From: Bacillus sp. SKDU12 | GTDB taxonomy: Bacteria > Bacillota > Bacilli > Bacillales > Bacillaceae | Reading direction: 5' to 3' | Assembly (NCBI RefSeq): GCF_010093085.1 | Contig: NZ_MSRC01000003.1 | Location: forward strand, 372,001-436,000 | Length of the DNA: 64,000 bases | Shown: positions 28,522-39,296 of the stretch, piece by piece | Numbering within the stretch: position 1 is the stretch's first letter | Layout of the letters: each line of letters begins with the position of its first letter | Made by a program: the position numbers and the translations under genes | Notes under the pieces: model-generated | The model's input: the letters and a program-made list of their open reading frames with translations, nothing else | Databases searched by the model: none | Told to the model about the DNA's origin: nothing

Positions 28522-29621
28522 TGAAAATAAAAAAATTTACTGCTGCTTCAATGCAAGAAGCGGCACTACTCATCAGAAAAGAGTTAGGTAATGAAGCAGT
28601 CATATTAAATTCGAAAAAAATCAAAAAACGAAAATGGTTTGGCCTCATTAACAAGCCTGCTGTTGAAGTTATTGCCGTATTAGACCAGGATTTCCTTGAG
28701 CAAAAAGTGCCTCAAAAAGCAGCTGAGCCGAAACAAATATTAAAAACTCCGGTCAGCAATCCGAAAAAAGAGGAGAGGATATTTCCTCCTCAAATTTCGG
28801 TGCAACAAGAGCCCGGTGATTTTTCAGCCTATCAATCCGTACTTCCTGAGCCGCTGCGAAAAGCAGAGAAGCTATTGCAAGAAACGGGAATTAAAGAGTC
28901 AGCGAAGACGAGCATTTTGAAAAAAATGCTTCGCTATTCTGTGGAGGCAGGCGGTCTGACGGAAGAAAACGTGGTTGGCAAACTTCAGGATATATTATGT
29001 GATATGCTGCCTTCAGCAGACAAGTGGCAGGAGCCTATTCACTCAAAGTATATCGTGTTGTTTGGTTCAACAGGAGCTGGAAAAACAACAACGCTGGCTA
29101 AGCTCGCAGCCATATCTATGCTTGAAAAAAATAAAAAAATTGCCTTTATTACAACGGACACGTATCGGATAGCAGCTGTCGAACAGTTGAGAACCTATGC
29201 CGAGCTGCTGCAGGCTCCTCTGGAAGTGTGCTATACAAAAGAAGAATTCCAGCAGGCAAAGGAGTTATTTTCTGAGTATGATCATGTGTTTATTGATACA
29301 GCCGGAAGAAACTTCAAGGAGCAGCAATACATTGATGAATTGAAAGAAACGATTCCTTTTGAAAGCAGTATTCAATCATTTCTCGTTTTATCCGCGACTG
29401 CAAAATATGAAGATATGAAGCATATTGTCAAACGGTTTTCTTCCGTTCCTGTCAATCAGTTTATTTTTACGAAAATAGATGAAACGACTTCCTTAGGTTC
29501 TATATTTAATATTCTGGCAGAATCAAAAATAGGAGCAGGTTTTATAACGAACGGCCAAAATGTGCCGGAGGATATACAGACTGTATCTCCACTTGATTTT
29601 GTAAGGATGCTGTGCAGATGA
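28521..29621 (+). CDS. flhF: SRP-type GTPase FlhF, flagellar placement
   Basis: A 366-residue member of the SRP GTPase family (with Ffh and FtsY) that positions basal bodies. The basic N-terminal region is [20 protein letters not shown]. The G domain shows G1 [10 protein letters not shown] (about 182-191), G2/G3 [16 protein letters not shown] and DTAGRN, and the G4 region TKIDET. It overlaps the next gene, its GTPase activator FlhG, by ten bases, consistent with dosed co-expression. Confidence 0.96.
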   Translation: MKIKKFTAASMQEAALLIRKELGNEAVILNSKKIKKRKWFGLINKPAVEVIAVLDQDFLEQKVPQKAAEPKQILKTPVSNPKKEERIFPPQISVQQEPGDFSAYQSVLPEPLRKAEKLLQETGIKESAKTSILKKMLRYSVEAGGLTEENVVGKLQDILCDMLPSADKWQEPIHSKYIVLFGSTGAGKTTTLAKLAAISMLEKNKKIAFITTDTYRIAAVEQLRTYAELLQAPLEVCYTKEEFQQAKELFSEYDHVFIDTAGRNFKEQQYIDELKETIPFESSIQSFLVLSATAKYEDMKHIVKRFSSVPVNQFIFTKIDETTSLGSIFNILAESKIGAGFITNGQNVPEDIQTVSPLDFVRMLCR

Positions 29622-30508
29622 ACAGATTTGACCAAGCAGCAACTTTACGGGCGGAAATGGAAAAACGTCAGCATGTTCTGCCAAGGGTTTATTCGCAAAA
29701 AGCGAAGACAATTGCTGTTATAAGCGGCAAGGGCGGTGTCGGAAAATCCAATATTACCTTAAATATGGCCATCGCGCTTCAAGATAAAGGTAAGAAGGTG
29801 CTGCTCATCGATCTTGATATCGGGATGGGGAACATTGATATATTAATGGGAAACTCACCGTCCGCCACGATTATCGATGTATTAACTGACCGCAAGCCGT
29901 TAATGCAGTCATTATCCATTGGGCCAAAGGGTTTGCGGTATATATCAGGCGGAACCGGTCTTGATGTGATGTTTCAGTTGGATCAAAGAAAATGGACGTT
30001 TTTTTCCAATGAGCTTTCTCACGCGTTGGGCCAGTTCGATTATGTACTGTTTGACATGGGAGCGGGCTTATCAAAAGATCAACTGCCTTTTATTTTGTCG
30101 GCAGAAGATATTTTGATTATAACAACTCCCGAACCGACGGCCATCATGGACGCATACAGCGCTGTCAAGCATTTGGTTTTGACGGAGAATAAACTTTCAA
30201 TGAAGGTCGCTGTCAATCGGTGCAGCGATCAAAAGGAAGGGCTGGACACTTTTACCCGTCTTTCCCGCACGATTCATATGTTTTTGGATGTTCAGGTTCA
30301 GTTTGCGGGCTCCGTTTCTGACGATGCGATCGTGAGCAAAGCGGTTGTCGAACAGGTTCCTTTTTTCATAAAAAACCCTCAGGCAAAAGCTAGCCGGTCA
30401 GTCCGACTTTTAGCGGACGCCTTGTTTGAAAGAGAAGAAACAAGACATAAAGAAGAAAAACAGACATTTATTGAGAAATTATCTTCTTTTTTAATGAGGA
30501 GGGCTTAA
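29612..30508 (+). CDS. flhG: MinD-like ATPase FlhG (YlxH), flagellar number control
   Basis: A 298-residue P-loop ATPase. The deviant Walker A motif is GKGGVGKSN (about 39-47). The N-terminal DQAATLR (residues 7-13) matches the activator helix known to stimulate the FlhF GTPase in Bacillaceae. The C-terminal end is amphipathic ([12 protein letters not shown]), as expected for membrane targeting. Start is GTG 29612 or ATG 29618; AAGGAT at 29603-29608 allows both. FlhG also contacts FliM/FliY during C-ring assembly. Confidence 0.94.
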   Translation: MQMNRFDQAATLRAEMEKRQHVLPRVYSQKAKTIAVISGKGGVGKSNITLNMAIALQDKGKKVLLIDLDIGMGNIDILMGNSPSATIIDVLTDRKPLMQSLSIGPKGLRYISGGTGLDVMFQLDQRKWTFFSNELSHALGQFDYVLFDMGAGLSKDQLPFILSAEDILIITTPEPTAIMDAYSAVKHLVLTENKLSMKVAVNRCSDQKEGLDTFTRLSRTIHMFLDVQVQFAGSVSDDAIVSKAVVEQVPFFIKNPQAKASRSVRLLADALFEREETRHKEEKQTFIEKLSSFLMRRA

Positions 30509-30509
30509 T

Positions 30510-31583
30510 TTGATTCGTGTGCTTGTAGTTGATGATTCAGCTTTCATGAGAAAAATGATAAGTGATTTTCTAACCGAAGAACAGCAGATAGAAGTAATCG
30601 GAACTGCGAGAAACGGAGAAGAAGCACTTAAGAAAATTGAATTGCTAAATCCTGATGTTGTAACTCTTGATGTTGAAATGCCGGTCATGAATGGGACAGA
30701 CACACTGCGCAAAATCATTGAGATTTATAACTTGCCGGTCATCATGGTGTCAAGCCAGACCGAAAAAGGAAAAGAGTGCACAATTAATTGTTTAGAGATC
30801 GGTGCCTTCGACTTTATCACAAAGCCATCTGGTTCTATTTCTCTGGATTTGTACAAAATTAAAGAACAATTAGTTGAGCGTGTCATGACGGCTGGGCTAT
30901 CTGGCAAGAGGACACGTCCTGTATCGCAGGCGGCAGTACGGCCTGCACCTATCGTGCGTGCTGTAAAGCTTGAAAGCAGCAAACTGAAACCCGGCACAGG
31001 CAGACAAATTGTATGTATCGGCACATCAACTGGCGGTCCAAGGGCGTTACAAAAGGTAATACCGAAGCTCCCTAAAGATTTAGACGCACCAGTGATTGTT
31101 GTTCAGCACATGCCTGAAGGTTTTACTGCTTCTTTGGCTGAGCGGCTGAATCATTTATCTGACATTCAAGTAAAAGAAGCGAAAGATGGTGAAGCGGCTC
31201 ATAATGGCTGTGTATACATAGCACCGGGAGGAAAAAACATATCCGTGATCAAAAACAGCGGGGGACTCCAAATTGTGCTTGATAACCTCGATACGCCAAG
31301 CCGTCATAAACCATCTGTTGATTATTTATTCCGTTCTGTCAGTAAATTGGCAGACTATGAAAAAACAGCGGTTATCATGACCGGCATGGGCAGTGACGGC
31401 ACTGCCGGCTTAAAGGACATGCTTGCGGCCGGCAATGTGAAAGCCATTGCGGAGTCTGAAGAATCTTGTGTCGTATATGGGATGCCAAAAGCAGCTGTTA
31501 AAGCGGGCCTCATCCATGAGGTTAAACATGTGGAAGATATCGCAGCATCCATTGCTAGCTGTGTGAAAAAAGAGAGGGTGTGA
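30510..31583 (+). CDS. cheB: Receptor methylesterase/deamidase CheB
   Basis: A 357-residue two-domain protein: receiver (D8-D9, phosphoacceptor D54 in TLDVEMPVMNG) and C-terminal methylesterase with Ser in GTSTGGP, His in VQHMPEGF and Asp in TGMGSDG. It removes methyl groups from chemoreceptors when phosphorylated by CheA. The start is TTG 30510, supported by GAGGAGGG at 30496-30503. The end overlaps a possible upstream GTG start for cheA. Confidence 0.97.
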   Translation: MIRVLVVDDSAFMRKMISDFLTEEQQIEVIGTARNGEEALKKIELLNPDVVTLDVEMPVMNGTDTLRKIIEIYNLPVIMVSSQTEKGKECTINCLEIGAFDFITKPSGSISLDLYKIKEQLVERVMTAGLSGKRTRPVSQAAVRPAPIVRAVKLESSKLKPGTGRQIVCIGTSTGGPRALQKVIPKLPKDLDAPVIVVQHMPEGFTASLAERLNHLSDIQVKEAKDGEAAHNGCVYIAPGGKNISVIKNSGGLQIVLDNLDTPSRHKPSVDYLFRSVSKLADYEKTAVIMTGMGSDGTAGLKDMLAAGNVKAIAESEESCVVYGMPKAAVKAGLIHEVKHVEDIAASIASCVKKERV

Positions 31584-31588
31584 TTCAA

Positions 31589-33604
31589 ATGGATATGAAT
31601 CAGTATTTAGATGTCTTTATTGATGAGAGTAAAGAGCATTTACAAACATGTAATGAAAAGCTTCTCCTTTTAGAGAAAGACCCGACTGACCTTCAGCTCG
31701 TTCATGATATATTCAGAGCTGCCCATACATTAAAAGGGATGAGCGCAACGATGGGCTATACAGACTTAGCACATCTAACCCACTTGCTTGAAAACGTTCT
31801 GGATGCAATCCGAAACGGAGACATGGCCGTTACCCCAGAGTGGCTGGATGTTTTATTTGAAGCTCTGGATCACCTGGACGCTATGGTTCAGTCTATTATT
31901 GATGGCGGAGATGGTAAAAGAGATATCTCAGAAGTGAGCGCCAAGCTTGATGTAAATGGAGCGCACGCGGAAACGGCTGCCACTGCGGAAACTGCAGAAG
32001 CACAGCATTCAGCAAGTGATTGGGAATATGATGAATTTGAACGAACTGTCATACAAGAAGCGGAGGAGCAAGGCTTCAAACGGTATGAAATCAAGATTTC
32101 TCTAAACGAAAACTGTATGTTAAAAGCAGTTCGTGTCTATATGGTGTTTGAAAAACTTAATGAAGTCGGAGAAGTAGCCAAAACAATCCCGAATGCAGAA
32201 GTGCTTGAAACAGAAGATTTCGGCAATGACTTTCAAGTTTGTTTCTTAACACATCAATCAGCAGAAGAGATTGAACAATTAATCAATGGCATTTCAGAAA
32301 TTGAGCATGTTGAAGTTATTCAAGGAGCTCCTTTAACATCAGCTGAACAGCCGGAAGCATCTAAGCCGGCAGATTCGCCTGCATCTGTATCTGCGAAGCA
32401 GGAGAAGCAAAAGCAGCCTGCTAAAAACGATGAACAGGCAAAACATACGGCCGGCGGATCTAAAACAATTCGTGTCAACATTGAGAGACTCGATTCATTA
32501 ATGAATTTATTTGAAGAGCTTGTCATTGATCGCGGGCGCCTTGAGCAAATTGCAAAAGAACTTGAGCATAATGAACTGACTGATACGGTTGAACGAATGA
32601 CGAGAATTTCGGGAGATTTGCAATCCATTATTCTTAATATGAGAATGGTTCCGGTTGAAACCGTTTTTAATCGGTTCCCGAGAATGATTCGCCAGCTTCA
32701 AAAAGAGCTGAATAAAAAAATCGAACTCTCGATTATCGGTGCGGAAACTGAATTGGATCGAACAGTGATTGATGAAATCGGTGATCCGCTCGTTCACTTG
32801 ATCAGAAACAGTATCGACCATGGAATCGAAGCGCCGGAAACACGTTTGCAAAAGGGAAAAGCAGAATCAGGAAAAGTTGTACTTAAAGCCTATCACAGCG
32901 GCAACCATGTCTTTATCGAAGTCGAGGACGACGGTGCAGGCCTTAATCGTAAAAAAATTCTCGAAAAAGCGCTAGAACGCGGAGTCATTACGGAAAAAGA
33001 ATCCGAAACCTTAGAGGATAATGAAATTTACGAATTGATTTTTGCGCCAGGGTTCTCAACTGCTGATCAAATTTCTGATATTTCCGGGCGCGGTGTGGGA
33101 CTTGATGTTGTGAAAAATAAACTGGAGTCTCTTGGCGGTTCAGTCAGTGTGAGATCTGCCGAAGGGCAAGGTTCTCTATTCAGCATCCAGCTGCCGCTCA
33201 CGCTGTCCATTATTTCAGTTCTGCTGGTCAAATTGGAAGAAGAGACATTTGCCATTCCAATTTCTTCAATCATTGAGACGGCAGTTATTGACAGAAAAGA
33301 CATTTTGCAAACGCATGGCCGAGAAGTGATTGACTTTAGAGGGCACATTGTCCCTGTCGTTTATTTAAAAGAAGAGTTTAAAATAGAAGATACAAGACAA
33401 GATGCGGAACAGCTCCATATCATTATCGTGAAAAAAGGCGACAAACCTACTGCATTTGTGGTCGACTCCTTTATTGGCCAGCAGGAAGTTGTACTGAAAT
33501 CACTCGGTGATTATTTAACAAACGTCTTTGCAATTTCCGGAGCTACTATTTTAGGAGACGGAGAAGTAGCGCTCATTATTGATTGTAATGCACTGATTAT
33601 TTAA
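31589..33604 (+). CDS. cheA: Chemotaxis histidine kinase CheA
   Basis: A 671-residue kinase. Domains in order: P1 Hpt with phospho-acceptor H46 (RAAHTLKG), an Ala/Glu-rich linker, P2 CheY/CheB-binding (about 140-250), a second linker, P3 dimerisation, P4 ATPase (N-box DPLVHLIRNSIDHGIE, G-box ISGRGVGLDVV) and P5 CheW-like. It autophosphorylates in response to receptor state. ATG 31589 is preferred over GTG 31580, which lies within the AGAGGG Shine-Dalgarno spacing. Confidence 0.97.
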   Translation: MDMNQYLDVFIDESKEHLQTCNEKLLLLEKDPTDLQLVHDIFRAAHTLKGMSATMGYTDLAHLTHLLENVLDAIRNGDMAVTPEWLDVLFEALDHLDAMVQSIIDGGDGKRDISEVSAKLDVNGAHAETAATAETAEAQHSASDWEYDEFERTVIQEAEEQGFKRYEIKISLNENCMLKAVRVYMVFEKLNEVGEVAKTIPNAEVLETEDFGNDFQVCFLTHQSAEEIEQLINGISEIEHVEVIQGAPLTSAEQPEASKPADSPASVSAKQEKQKQPAKNDEQAKHTAGGSKTIRVNIERLDSLMNLFEELVIDRGRLEQIAKELEHNELTDTVERMTRISGDLQSIILNMRMVPVETVFNRFPRMIRQLQKELNKKIELSIIGAETELDRTVIDEIGDPLVHLIRNSIDHGIEAPETRLQKGKAESGKVVLKAYHSGNHVFIEVEDDGAGLNRKKILEKALERGVITEKESETLEDNEIYELIFAPGFSTADQISDISGRGVGLDVVKNKLESLGGSVSVRSAEGQGSLFSIQLPLTLSIISVLLVKLEEETFAIPISSIIETAVIDRKDILQTHGREVIDFRGHIVPVVYLKEEFKIEDTRQDAEQLHIIIVKKGDKPTAFVVDSFIGQQEVVLKSLGDYLTNVFAISGATILGDGEVALIIDCNALII

Positions 33605-33625
33605 CCATTCGAGGAGGTGTCTCAC

Positions 33626-34096
33626 ATGACTGCAGAAATTAAAACCGGCGAAAAAATGATTGTTTTTATGGTGAATGGCAAAGAGTATGCCATATCTGTC
33701 ACTCAGGTGAAATCGATTGAAAAATGGCAAAAGCCAACAAGAGTGCCTGGTGTCGAACCATATATTTGCGGGGTAATCAATTTGCGCGGAGTGGTAACCC
33801 CGGTTATTGATTTAAGAAAACGCCTGAACTTGCCAGAGTATGAAATTACCGATGAAACACGAATTATCATTATTGCTTATCGTGATACTGAAATCGGCTG
33901 GATTGTGGATGAAGCGAATGATGTGATTACCGTGCACGAAAATGAAATTGAATCCGCACCAGAAAGCATTCAAAAAGATACGGATGTGTCAATCGAACAG
34001 ATTGTAAAACAAGAGAACAGACTCTTAAATATTATTGATGCGAACGCGGTTTTGGATAAAGAATCATCTCAGTCCGCTGTGCCCGATCAAGCTTAA
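33626..34096 (+). CDS. cheW: Chemotaxis adaptor CheW
   Basis: A 156-residue SH3-like adaptor linking receptors to CheA. Typical motifs: EYAISVTQVKSIEKW, then GVINLRGVVTPVIDLR. ATG 33626 is chosen over ATG 33617 because GAGGAGGTG at 33611-33619 is ideally spaced for it. It directly follows cheA, its complex partner. Confidence 0.97.
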   Translation: MTAEIKTGEKMIVFMVNGKEYAISVTQVKSIEKWQKPTRVPGVEPYICGVINLRGVVTPVIDLRKRLNLPEYEITDETRIIIIAYRDTEIGWIVDEANDVITVHENEIESAPESIQKDTDVSIEQIVKQENRLLNIIDANAVLDKESSQSAVPDQA

Positions 34097-34113
34097 TCTA
34101 AAGGGGTTATGAC

Positions 34114-34743
34114 ATGAGTATTTTTAATGGAATCAAAGAAGAGCAGATGGACATTTTGCGGGAAGTCGGCAATATAGGCGCCGGCCATTCCGCTTCTGCG
34201 ATGGCCCAGCTGTTAAATAGAAAGATAGATATGGAAGTCCCGTTTGCAAAGCTGCTGTCTTTCGATGAGCTTGTCGATTTTTTCGGCGGTGCTGATACCC
34301 CGGTTGCCAGCATCTTTTTAAGAATGGAAGGCGATTTAACGGGTTCGATGTTCTTTATAATGCCTTTTTATCAGGCGGAACAGTTTATTAGAGAGCTGAT
34401 CGGAAACCCCGATTTTGATATAGAAGACTTAGGTGAAGATCATATAAGCTCATCCGCTTTACATGAACTGGGCAATATTTTAGCAGGGTCATATTTAACA
34501 GCCTTGGCGGATTTGACGAAACTCCAGCTGTATCCAAGTGTTCCAGAAGTGTCATTGGACATGTTTGGTGCTGTGATCAGCGAAGGGCTGATGGAGCTCA
34601 GCCAGGTTGGAGAACACGCTATTGTTGTTGACGCGTCAATTTTTGACCAAAGCCATCAGCAAGAACTGAAAGCGCATATGTTTATGCTGCCGGACTATGA
34701 TTCATTTGAAAAGCTCTTTGTCGCTTTAGGTGCATCATTATGA
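34114..34743 (+). CDS. cheC: CheY-P phosphatase CheC
   Basis: A 209-residue protein with two phosphatase helices: DILREVGNIGAGHSA (near residue 10) and ALHELGNILAGSYL (near residue 115), each with the E-x-x-N pair. CheC dephosphorylates CheY-P and is stimulated by CheD, which is encoded next with a four-base overlap. This completes the third adaptation system of B. subtilis. Confidence 0.97.
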   Translation: MSIFNGIKEEQMDILREVGNIGAGHSASAMAQLLNRKIDMEVPFAKLLSFDELVDFFGGADTPVASIFLRMEGDLTGSMFFIMPFYQAEQFIRELIGNPDFDIEDLGEDHISSSALHELGNILAGSYLTALADLTKLQLYPSVPEVSLDMFGAVISEGLMELSQVGEHAIVVDASIFDQSHQQELKAHMFMLPDYDSFEKLFVALGASL

Positions 34744-35240
34744 GTACAAGTGAGGCTGTTGTTGTAAAGGTTGGAATTGCTGACGTGAAAATCGCCCGCT
34801 TTCCGGACACCATCAGGACCTCTGGGTTGGGATCATGTGTCGGACTGGTGCTTTATGATAAAGAAAAGCAAACGGCGGGGCTCGTCCATGTTATGCTGCC
34901 GGATTCGACGCTGTCAAAAACGCCAGAACTAAATCAGGCTAAGTATGCTGACACTGCCGTCAAGACAACGATTGATATGCTGATAGAAGCGGGTTGCCGG
35001 AAATTTGCATTAAAAGCAAAGCTGGCCGGCGGATCAGAGATGTTTAAATTTAAATCGACAAACGATTTGATGAAAATAGGACCGAGAAATGTTTTAGCGA
35101 TAAAGGAACAGCTGTCTTTATATAACATTCCTATTGTGAGTGAAGATACGGGCGGCTCAAGCGGCCGGACGATAGAATTTGAACCGAAGTCCTGCATGCT
35201 GCATATTCGAACTGTTAAACAAGGTGAAAAAACGATTTAA
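34740..35240 (+). CDS. cheD: Receptor deamidase CheD
   Basis: A 166-residue chemoreceptor glutamine deamidase and CheC partner. The catalytic Cys is in GLGSCVGLVLYD and the His in LVHVMLPDS; the Thr region and GGSSGRTIEF end are conserved. The ATG overlaps the cheC stop (ATGA), consistent with equimolar CheC-CheD. Confidence 0.97.
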   Translation: MSTSEAVVVKVGIADVKIARFPDTIRTSGLGSCVGLVLYDKEKQTAGLVHVMLPDSTLSKTPELNQAKYADTAVKTTIDMLIEAGCRKFALKAKLAGGSEMFKFKSTNDLMKIGPRNVLAIKEQLSLYNIPIVSEDTGGSSGRTIEFEPKSCMLHIRTVKQGEKTI

Positions 35241-35262
35241 TTAAGGTATTAGGGGGATAACA

Positions 35263-36027
35263 ATGCAATCCTTGAATTATGAAGATCAGGTGCTTTGGAC
35301 GCGCTGGAAAGAGTGGAAAGATCCTAAAGCCGGTGATGATTTAATGCGCCGTTACATGCCGCTTGTCACATATCATGTAGGCAGAATTTCTGTCGGACTG
35401 CCGAAATCAGTGCATAAAGACGATCTTATGAGCCTTGGTATGCTTGGTTTATATGATGCCCTTGAAAAATTTGACCCCAGCCGGGACTTAAAATTTGATA
35501 CCTACGCCTCGTTTAGAATTCGCGGCGCAATTATAGACGGGCTTCGTAAAGAAGATTGGCTGCCCAGAACCTCACGCGAAAAAACAAAAAAGGTTGAAGC
35601 AGCGATTGAACAGCTTGAACAGCGCTATCTCCGGAACGTATCGCCCGCAGAAATTGCAGAGGAACTCGGAATGACGGTGCAGGATGTAGTGTCAACAATG
35701 AATGAAGGTTTTTTTGCAAACCTTCTGTCAATTGATGAAAAGCTTCATGATCAAGATGATGGGGAAAACATTCAGGTTATGATCAGAGATGATAAAAATG
35801 TTCCGCCCGAAGAAAAGATCATGAAAGATGAATTAATTGCACAGCTTGCTGAAAAAATTCATGAACTCTCTGAAAAAGAACAGCTGGTAGTCAGTTTGTT
35901 CTACAAAGAGGAGCTGACACTGACAGAAATCGGACACGTATTAAATCTTTCTACGTCCCGCATATCACAGATCCATTCAAAGGCACTATTTAAATTAAAG
36001 AATCTGCTGGAAAAAGTGATTCAATAA
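35263..36027 (+). CDS. sigD: Flagellar sigma factor SigD
   Basis: A 254-residue sigma-28-type factor that directs late flagellar, chemoreceptor and autolysin genes. Region 2 (DDLMSLGMLGLYDALEKFDP, then FDTYASFRIRGAI), region 3 and region 4 with its helix-turn-helix (LTLTEIGHVLNLSTSRISQI) are all intact. GGGGGATAAC precedes the ATG. Its position about 25 kb from the promoter is known in B. subtilis to make its level heterogeneous between cells, giving swimming and chaining subpopulations. Confidence 0.98.
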   Translation: MQSLNYEDQVLWTRWKEWKDPKAGDDLMRRYMPLVTYHVGRISVGLPKSVHKDDLMSLGMLGLYDALEKFDPSRDLKFDTYASFRIRGAIIDGLRKEDWLPRTSREKTKKVEAAIEQLEQRYLRNVSPAEIAEELGMTVQDVVSTMNEGFFANLLSIDEKLHDQDDGENIQVMIRDDKNVPPEEKIMKDELIAQLAEKIHELSEKEQLVVSLFYKEELTLTEIGHVLNLSTSRISQIHSKALFKLKNLLEKVIQ

Positions 36028-36055
36028 TCAATTTCATGGTTAGCGAGTGAAAAAC

Positions 36056-36559
36056 ATGTCAACACTATTATGGCTTTTAAGCTTTACGCTCCACGGCATT
36101 CTTCTGTACGCTGTCGTGATCCTGTATATGAGGCTCGCAGCTGTGAAGGAAACTGAAAAACAGCAAAAGACAATACTTGAAGAGACGGAAAACACGTTGG
36201 CGGCATTTCTTCTTGAATTAAAAGAAGAAAATGAGAAATTGATAGAAAATACCGCTTCACCTTCAAGTCAAATGAAAGAAGAAACCCAAAAGACAGATCT
36301 TCGGCTCGCTGAAAAAGAGTCAGAACAGGAGGCGGTTCAAGAAGAAGAGAATTTTCTTGAACATATTGAAGGTCTGATTACTGAAGTTGAGCGTCAAGAA
36401 GAGAACGTAAACAGCAATACACAATCATTTGAAGACAAGGTCATGGAATTATATGAGCAGGGGTACTCGGCCAGTCAAATTGCTCAGAAACTGAAAAGCG
36501 GAAAGACAGAAATCGAGCTGTTTTTAAAATTTCGCTCCAAAGGTGTAAAGGATTCTTGA
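36056..36559 (+). CDS. swrB: Swarming motility protein SwrB
   Basis: A 167-residue, single-pass membrane protein; N-terminal segment about residues 2-25, then a Glu/Lys-rich coiled coil and a short C-terminal helix-turn-helix-like patch (YSASQIAQKLKSGKTEI). In B. subtilis SwrB promotes activation of the flagellar export apparatus. ATG 36056 gives the known length; the only upstream purines are GAG, an unusually weak Shine-Dalgarno for this operon. GTG 36047 is the alternative. It is the last gene of the fla/che operon. Confidence 0.9.
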   Translation: MSTLLWLLSFTLHGILLYAVVILYMRLAAVKETEKQQKTILEETENTLAAFLLELKEENEKLIENTASPSSQMKEETQKTDLRLAEKESEQEAVQEEENFLEHIEGLITEVERQEENVNSNTQSFEDKVMELYEQGYSASQIAQKLKSGKTEIELFLKFRSKGVKDS

Positions 36560-36584
36560 TTGTCGGATAAAGCTGTGTTATATT
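36556..36584 (+). promoter_or_regulatory. SigA promoter of rpsB
   Basis: TTGATT (36556-36561), 17-base spacer, TATATT (36579-36584) with a TGn extension (36576-36578). It begins inside the swrB stop region, so rpsB can be transcribed independently of the flagellar operon. Expected start near 36591. Confidence 0.7.
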
Positions 36585-36590
36585 ATTTCT

Positions 36591-37444
<854 letters not shown>

Positions 37445-37453
37445 CCTATTCAA

Positions 37454-37490
37454 AAGGTGATAAGAGGGACTGCCTTTTATCACCTTTTTT
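37454..37490 (+). terminator. Intrinsic terminator between rpsB and tsf
   Basis: AAGGTGATAA (37454-37463) pairs with TTATCACCTT (37477-37486), then six Ts (to 37490). It should lower tsf expression relative to rpsB unless a separate tsf promoter exists; TAATAT at 37504-37509 is a possible -10 but lacks a good -35. Confidence 0.9.
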
Positions 37491-37545
37491 CAAGAAAAAT
37501 GTGTAATATACATACTCTTGTTTAAACATATAAGGAGGAATACAA

Positions 37546-38427
37546 ATGGCTATTACTGCACAGCAAGTAAAAGAACTGCGTGAAAAAACTGGCGCGGGCA
37601 TGATGGATTGTAAAAAAGCGTTAACTGAAACTGACGGAGATATGGATAAAGCAATTGACCTTTTAAGAGAAAAAGGGATTGCGAAAGCAGCGAAAAAAGC
37701 TGACCGTATCGCAGCGGAAGGTTCTACTCTTATTAAAACTGACGGCAACAAAGGTGTTATCTTAGAAGTAAACTCTGAAACTGACTTCGTGGCGAAAAAC
37801 GAAGGCTTCAAAGAACTTCTTAACACGTTAGCTGATCACCTTCTTGCAAATACTCCAGCAGATGTTGAAGAAGCACTGAAACAAAAAATGGAAAATGGCT
37901 CTACTGTTGAAGAGTACATCACAAGCGCAGTTGCTAAAATCGGTGAAAAAATCACTCTTCGCCGCTTTACAGTTCTTACAAAAGACGACAGCTCTGCATT
38001 CGGTGCATACCTTCATATGGGCGGCCGCATTGGAGTATTAACTGTTCTGAACGGTACAACTGAAGAAGACATTGCAAAAGATATCGCTATGCACGTTGCT
38101 GCTGTTAACCCTCGTTACATTTCTCGTGATCAAGTATCTGAAGAAGAAAGAAATCATGAGCGCCAAATCTTAACTCAGCAAGCCCTTCAAGAAGGAAAAC
38201 CTGAAAACATTGTAGCGAAAATGGTTGAAGGCCGTCTGAACAAATTCTTCGAAGAAATTTGTCTTTTAGACCAAGCGTTCGTTAAAAACCCAGATGAAAA
38301 AGTGAAACAAGTTGTGGCAGCGAAAAACGCAACTGTTCAAACTTTTGTCCGCTATGAAGTGGGAGAAGGCATTGAAAAACGTCAAGAAAACTTTGCTGAA
38401 GAAGTAATGAACCAAGTGAAAAAATAA
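37546..38427 (+). CDS. tsf: Elongation factor Ts
   Basis: A 293-residue nucleotide-exchange factor for EF-Tu. The N-terminal UBA-like domain is [19 protein letters not shown], followed by the core with [12 protein letters not shown]. The C-terminal subdomain ends in [28 protein letters not shown] at 37531-37537 precedes the ATG. Two consecutive hairpins end the unit. Confidence 0.97.
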   Translation: MAITAQQVKELREKTGAGMMDCKKALTETDGDMDKAIDLLREKGIAKAAKKADRIAAEGSTLIKTDGNKGVILEVNSETDFVAKNEGFKELLNTLADHLLANTPADVEEALKQKMENGSTVEEYITSAVAKIGEKITLRRFTVLTKDDSSAFGAYLHMGGRIGVLTVLNGTTEEDIAKDIAMHVAAVNPRYISRDQVSEEERNHERQILTQQALQEGKPENIVAKMVEGRLNKFFEEICLLDQAFVKNPDEKVKQVVAAKNATVQTFVRYEVGEGIEKRQENFAEEVMNQVKK

Positions 38428-38431
38428 TGGC

Positions 38432-38501
38432 GAAAAGATTTCGCGGCCTAGTCGCGTCTTTTCAGGCAGTATAGGGGACACACTTTGTGTTCCCTATTTT
38501 T
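38432..38501 (+). terminator. Tandem hairpins after tsf
   Basis: The first hairpin is GAAAAGA...CGCG / CGCG TCTTTTC (38432-38463), without a real T-run. The second, ATAGGGGACACA (38471-38482) with TGTGTTCCCTAT (38486-38497), has a 12-base stem and Ts to 38501 and is a good intrinsic terminator. Confidence 0.85.
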
Positions 38502-38510
38502 AAAACTATA

Positions 38511-38539
38511 TTTACAAACCTTTTTTTCTCTTGCATAAT
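38511..38539 (+). promoter_or_regulatory. SigA promoter of pyrH
   Basis: TTTACA (38511-38516), 17-base spacer, CATAAT (38534-38539). Each hexamer matches the consensus at five of six positions. The expected start near 38546 leaves a leader of about 27 bases before the pyrH ATG. Confidence 0.75.
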
Positions 38540-38572
38540 AGAAAACGGCAATGTTTACACTTGGAGGTTATC

Positions 38573-39295
38573 ATGGAAAAACCAAAATACAAACGTATCG
38601 TATTAAAGCTTAGCGGGGAAGCATTGGCAGGAGAACAAGGAAACGGAATTAATCCAACTGTCATTCAATCCATTGCAAAGCAAGTGAAAGAAATCGCTGA
38701 GCTTGATGTCGAAGTGGCTGTTGTAGTAGGCGGCGGCAACTTATGGCGTGGAAAAACAGGAAGTGACCTGGGCATGGACCGTGCAACTGCTGACTATATG
38801 GGTATGCTGGCGACAGTTATGAATTCGCTTGCTCTTCAAGACAGCTTAGAAACACTGGGCATCCAGTCCAGAGTGCAAACATCCATTGAAATGAGACAAG
38901 TTGCTGAACCGTACATAAGAAGAAAAGCGATTCGCCACTTAGAGAAAAAACGTGTCGTTGTTTTCGCTGCGGGCACAGGAAACCCGTATTTCTCAACTGA
39001 TACGACAGCTGCATTGCGGGCTGCTGAAATTGAAGCAGACGTTATTTTAATGGCTAAAAATAATGTTGACGGTGTGTATAACGCTGATCCTAGAAAAGAT
39101 GAATCAGCTGTTAAGTATGAGTCACTTTCTTATCTTGACGTTCTTAAAGACGGCCTGGAAGTCATGGATTCAACAGCATCATCTTTATGCATGGATAATG
39201 ACATTCCGCTTATCGTCTTTTCTATTATGGAAGAAGGAAACATTAAACGTGCCGTTATCGGTGAATCCATCGGAACGATCGTGAGGGGGAAATAA
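38573..39295 (+). CDS. pyrH: Uridylate kinase (UMP kinase)
   Basis: A 240-residue bacterial-type UMP kinase of the amino-acid-kinase family; converts UMP to UDP for RNA, DNA and cell-wall precursors. Motifs: [10 protein letters not shown] at the N-terminus, [11 protein letters not shown], and [23 protein letters not shown] 38573 follows TTGGAGGT; upstream in-frame codons overlap the promoter and are excluded. It is one base from frr. Confidence 0.97.
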   Translation: MEKPKYKRIVLKLSGEALAGEQGNGINPTVIQSIAKQVKEIAELDVEVAVVVGGGNLWRGKTGSDLGMDRATADYMGMLATVMNSLALQDSLETLGIQSRVQTSIEMRQVAEPYIRRKAIRHLEKKRVVVFAAGTGNPYFSTDTTAALRAAEIEADVILMAKNNVDGVYNADPRKDESAVKYESLSYLDVLKDGLEVMDSTASSLCMDNDIPLIVFSIMEEGNIKRAVIGESIGTIVRGK

Positions 39296-39296
39296 C

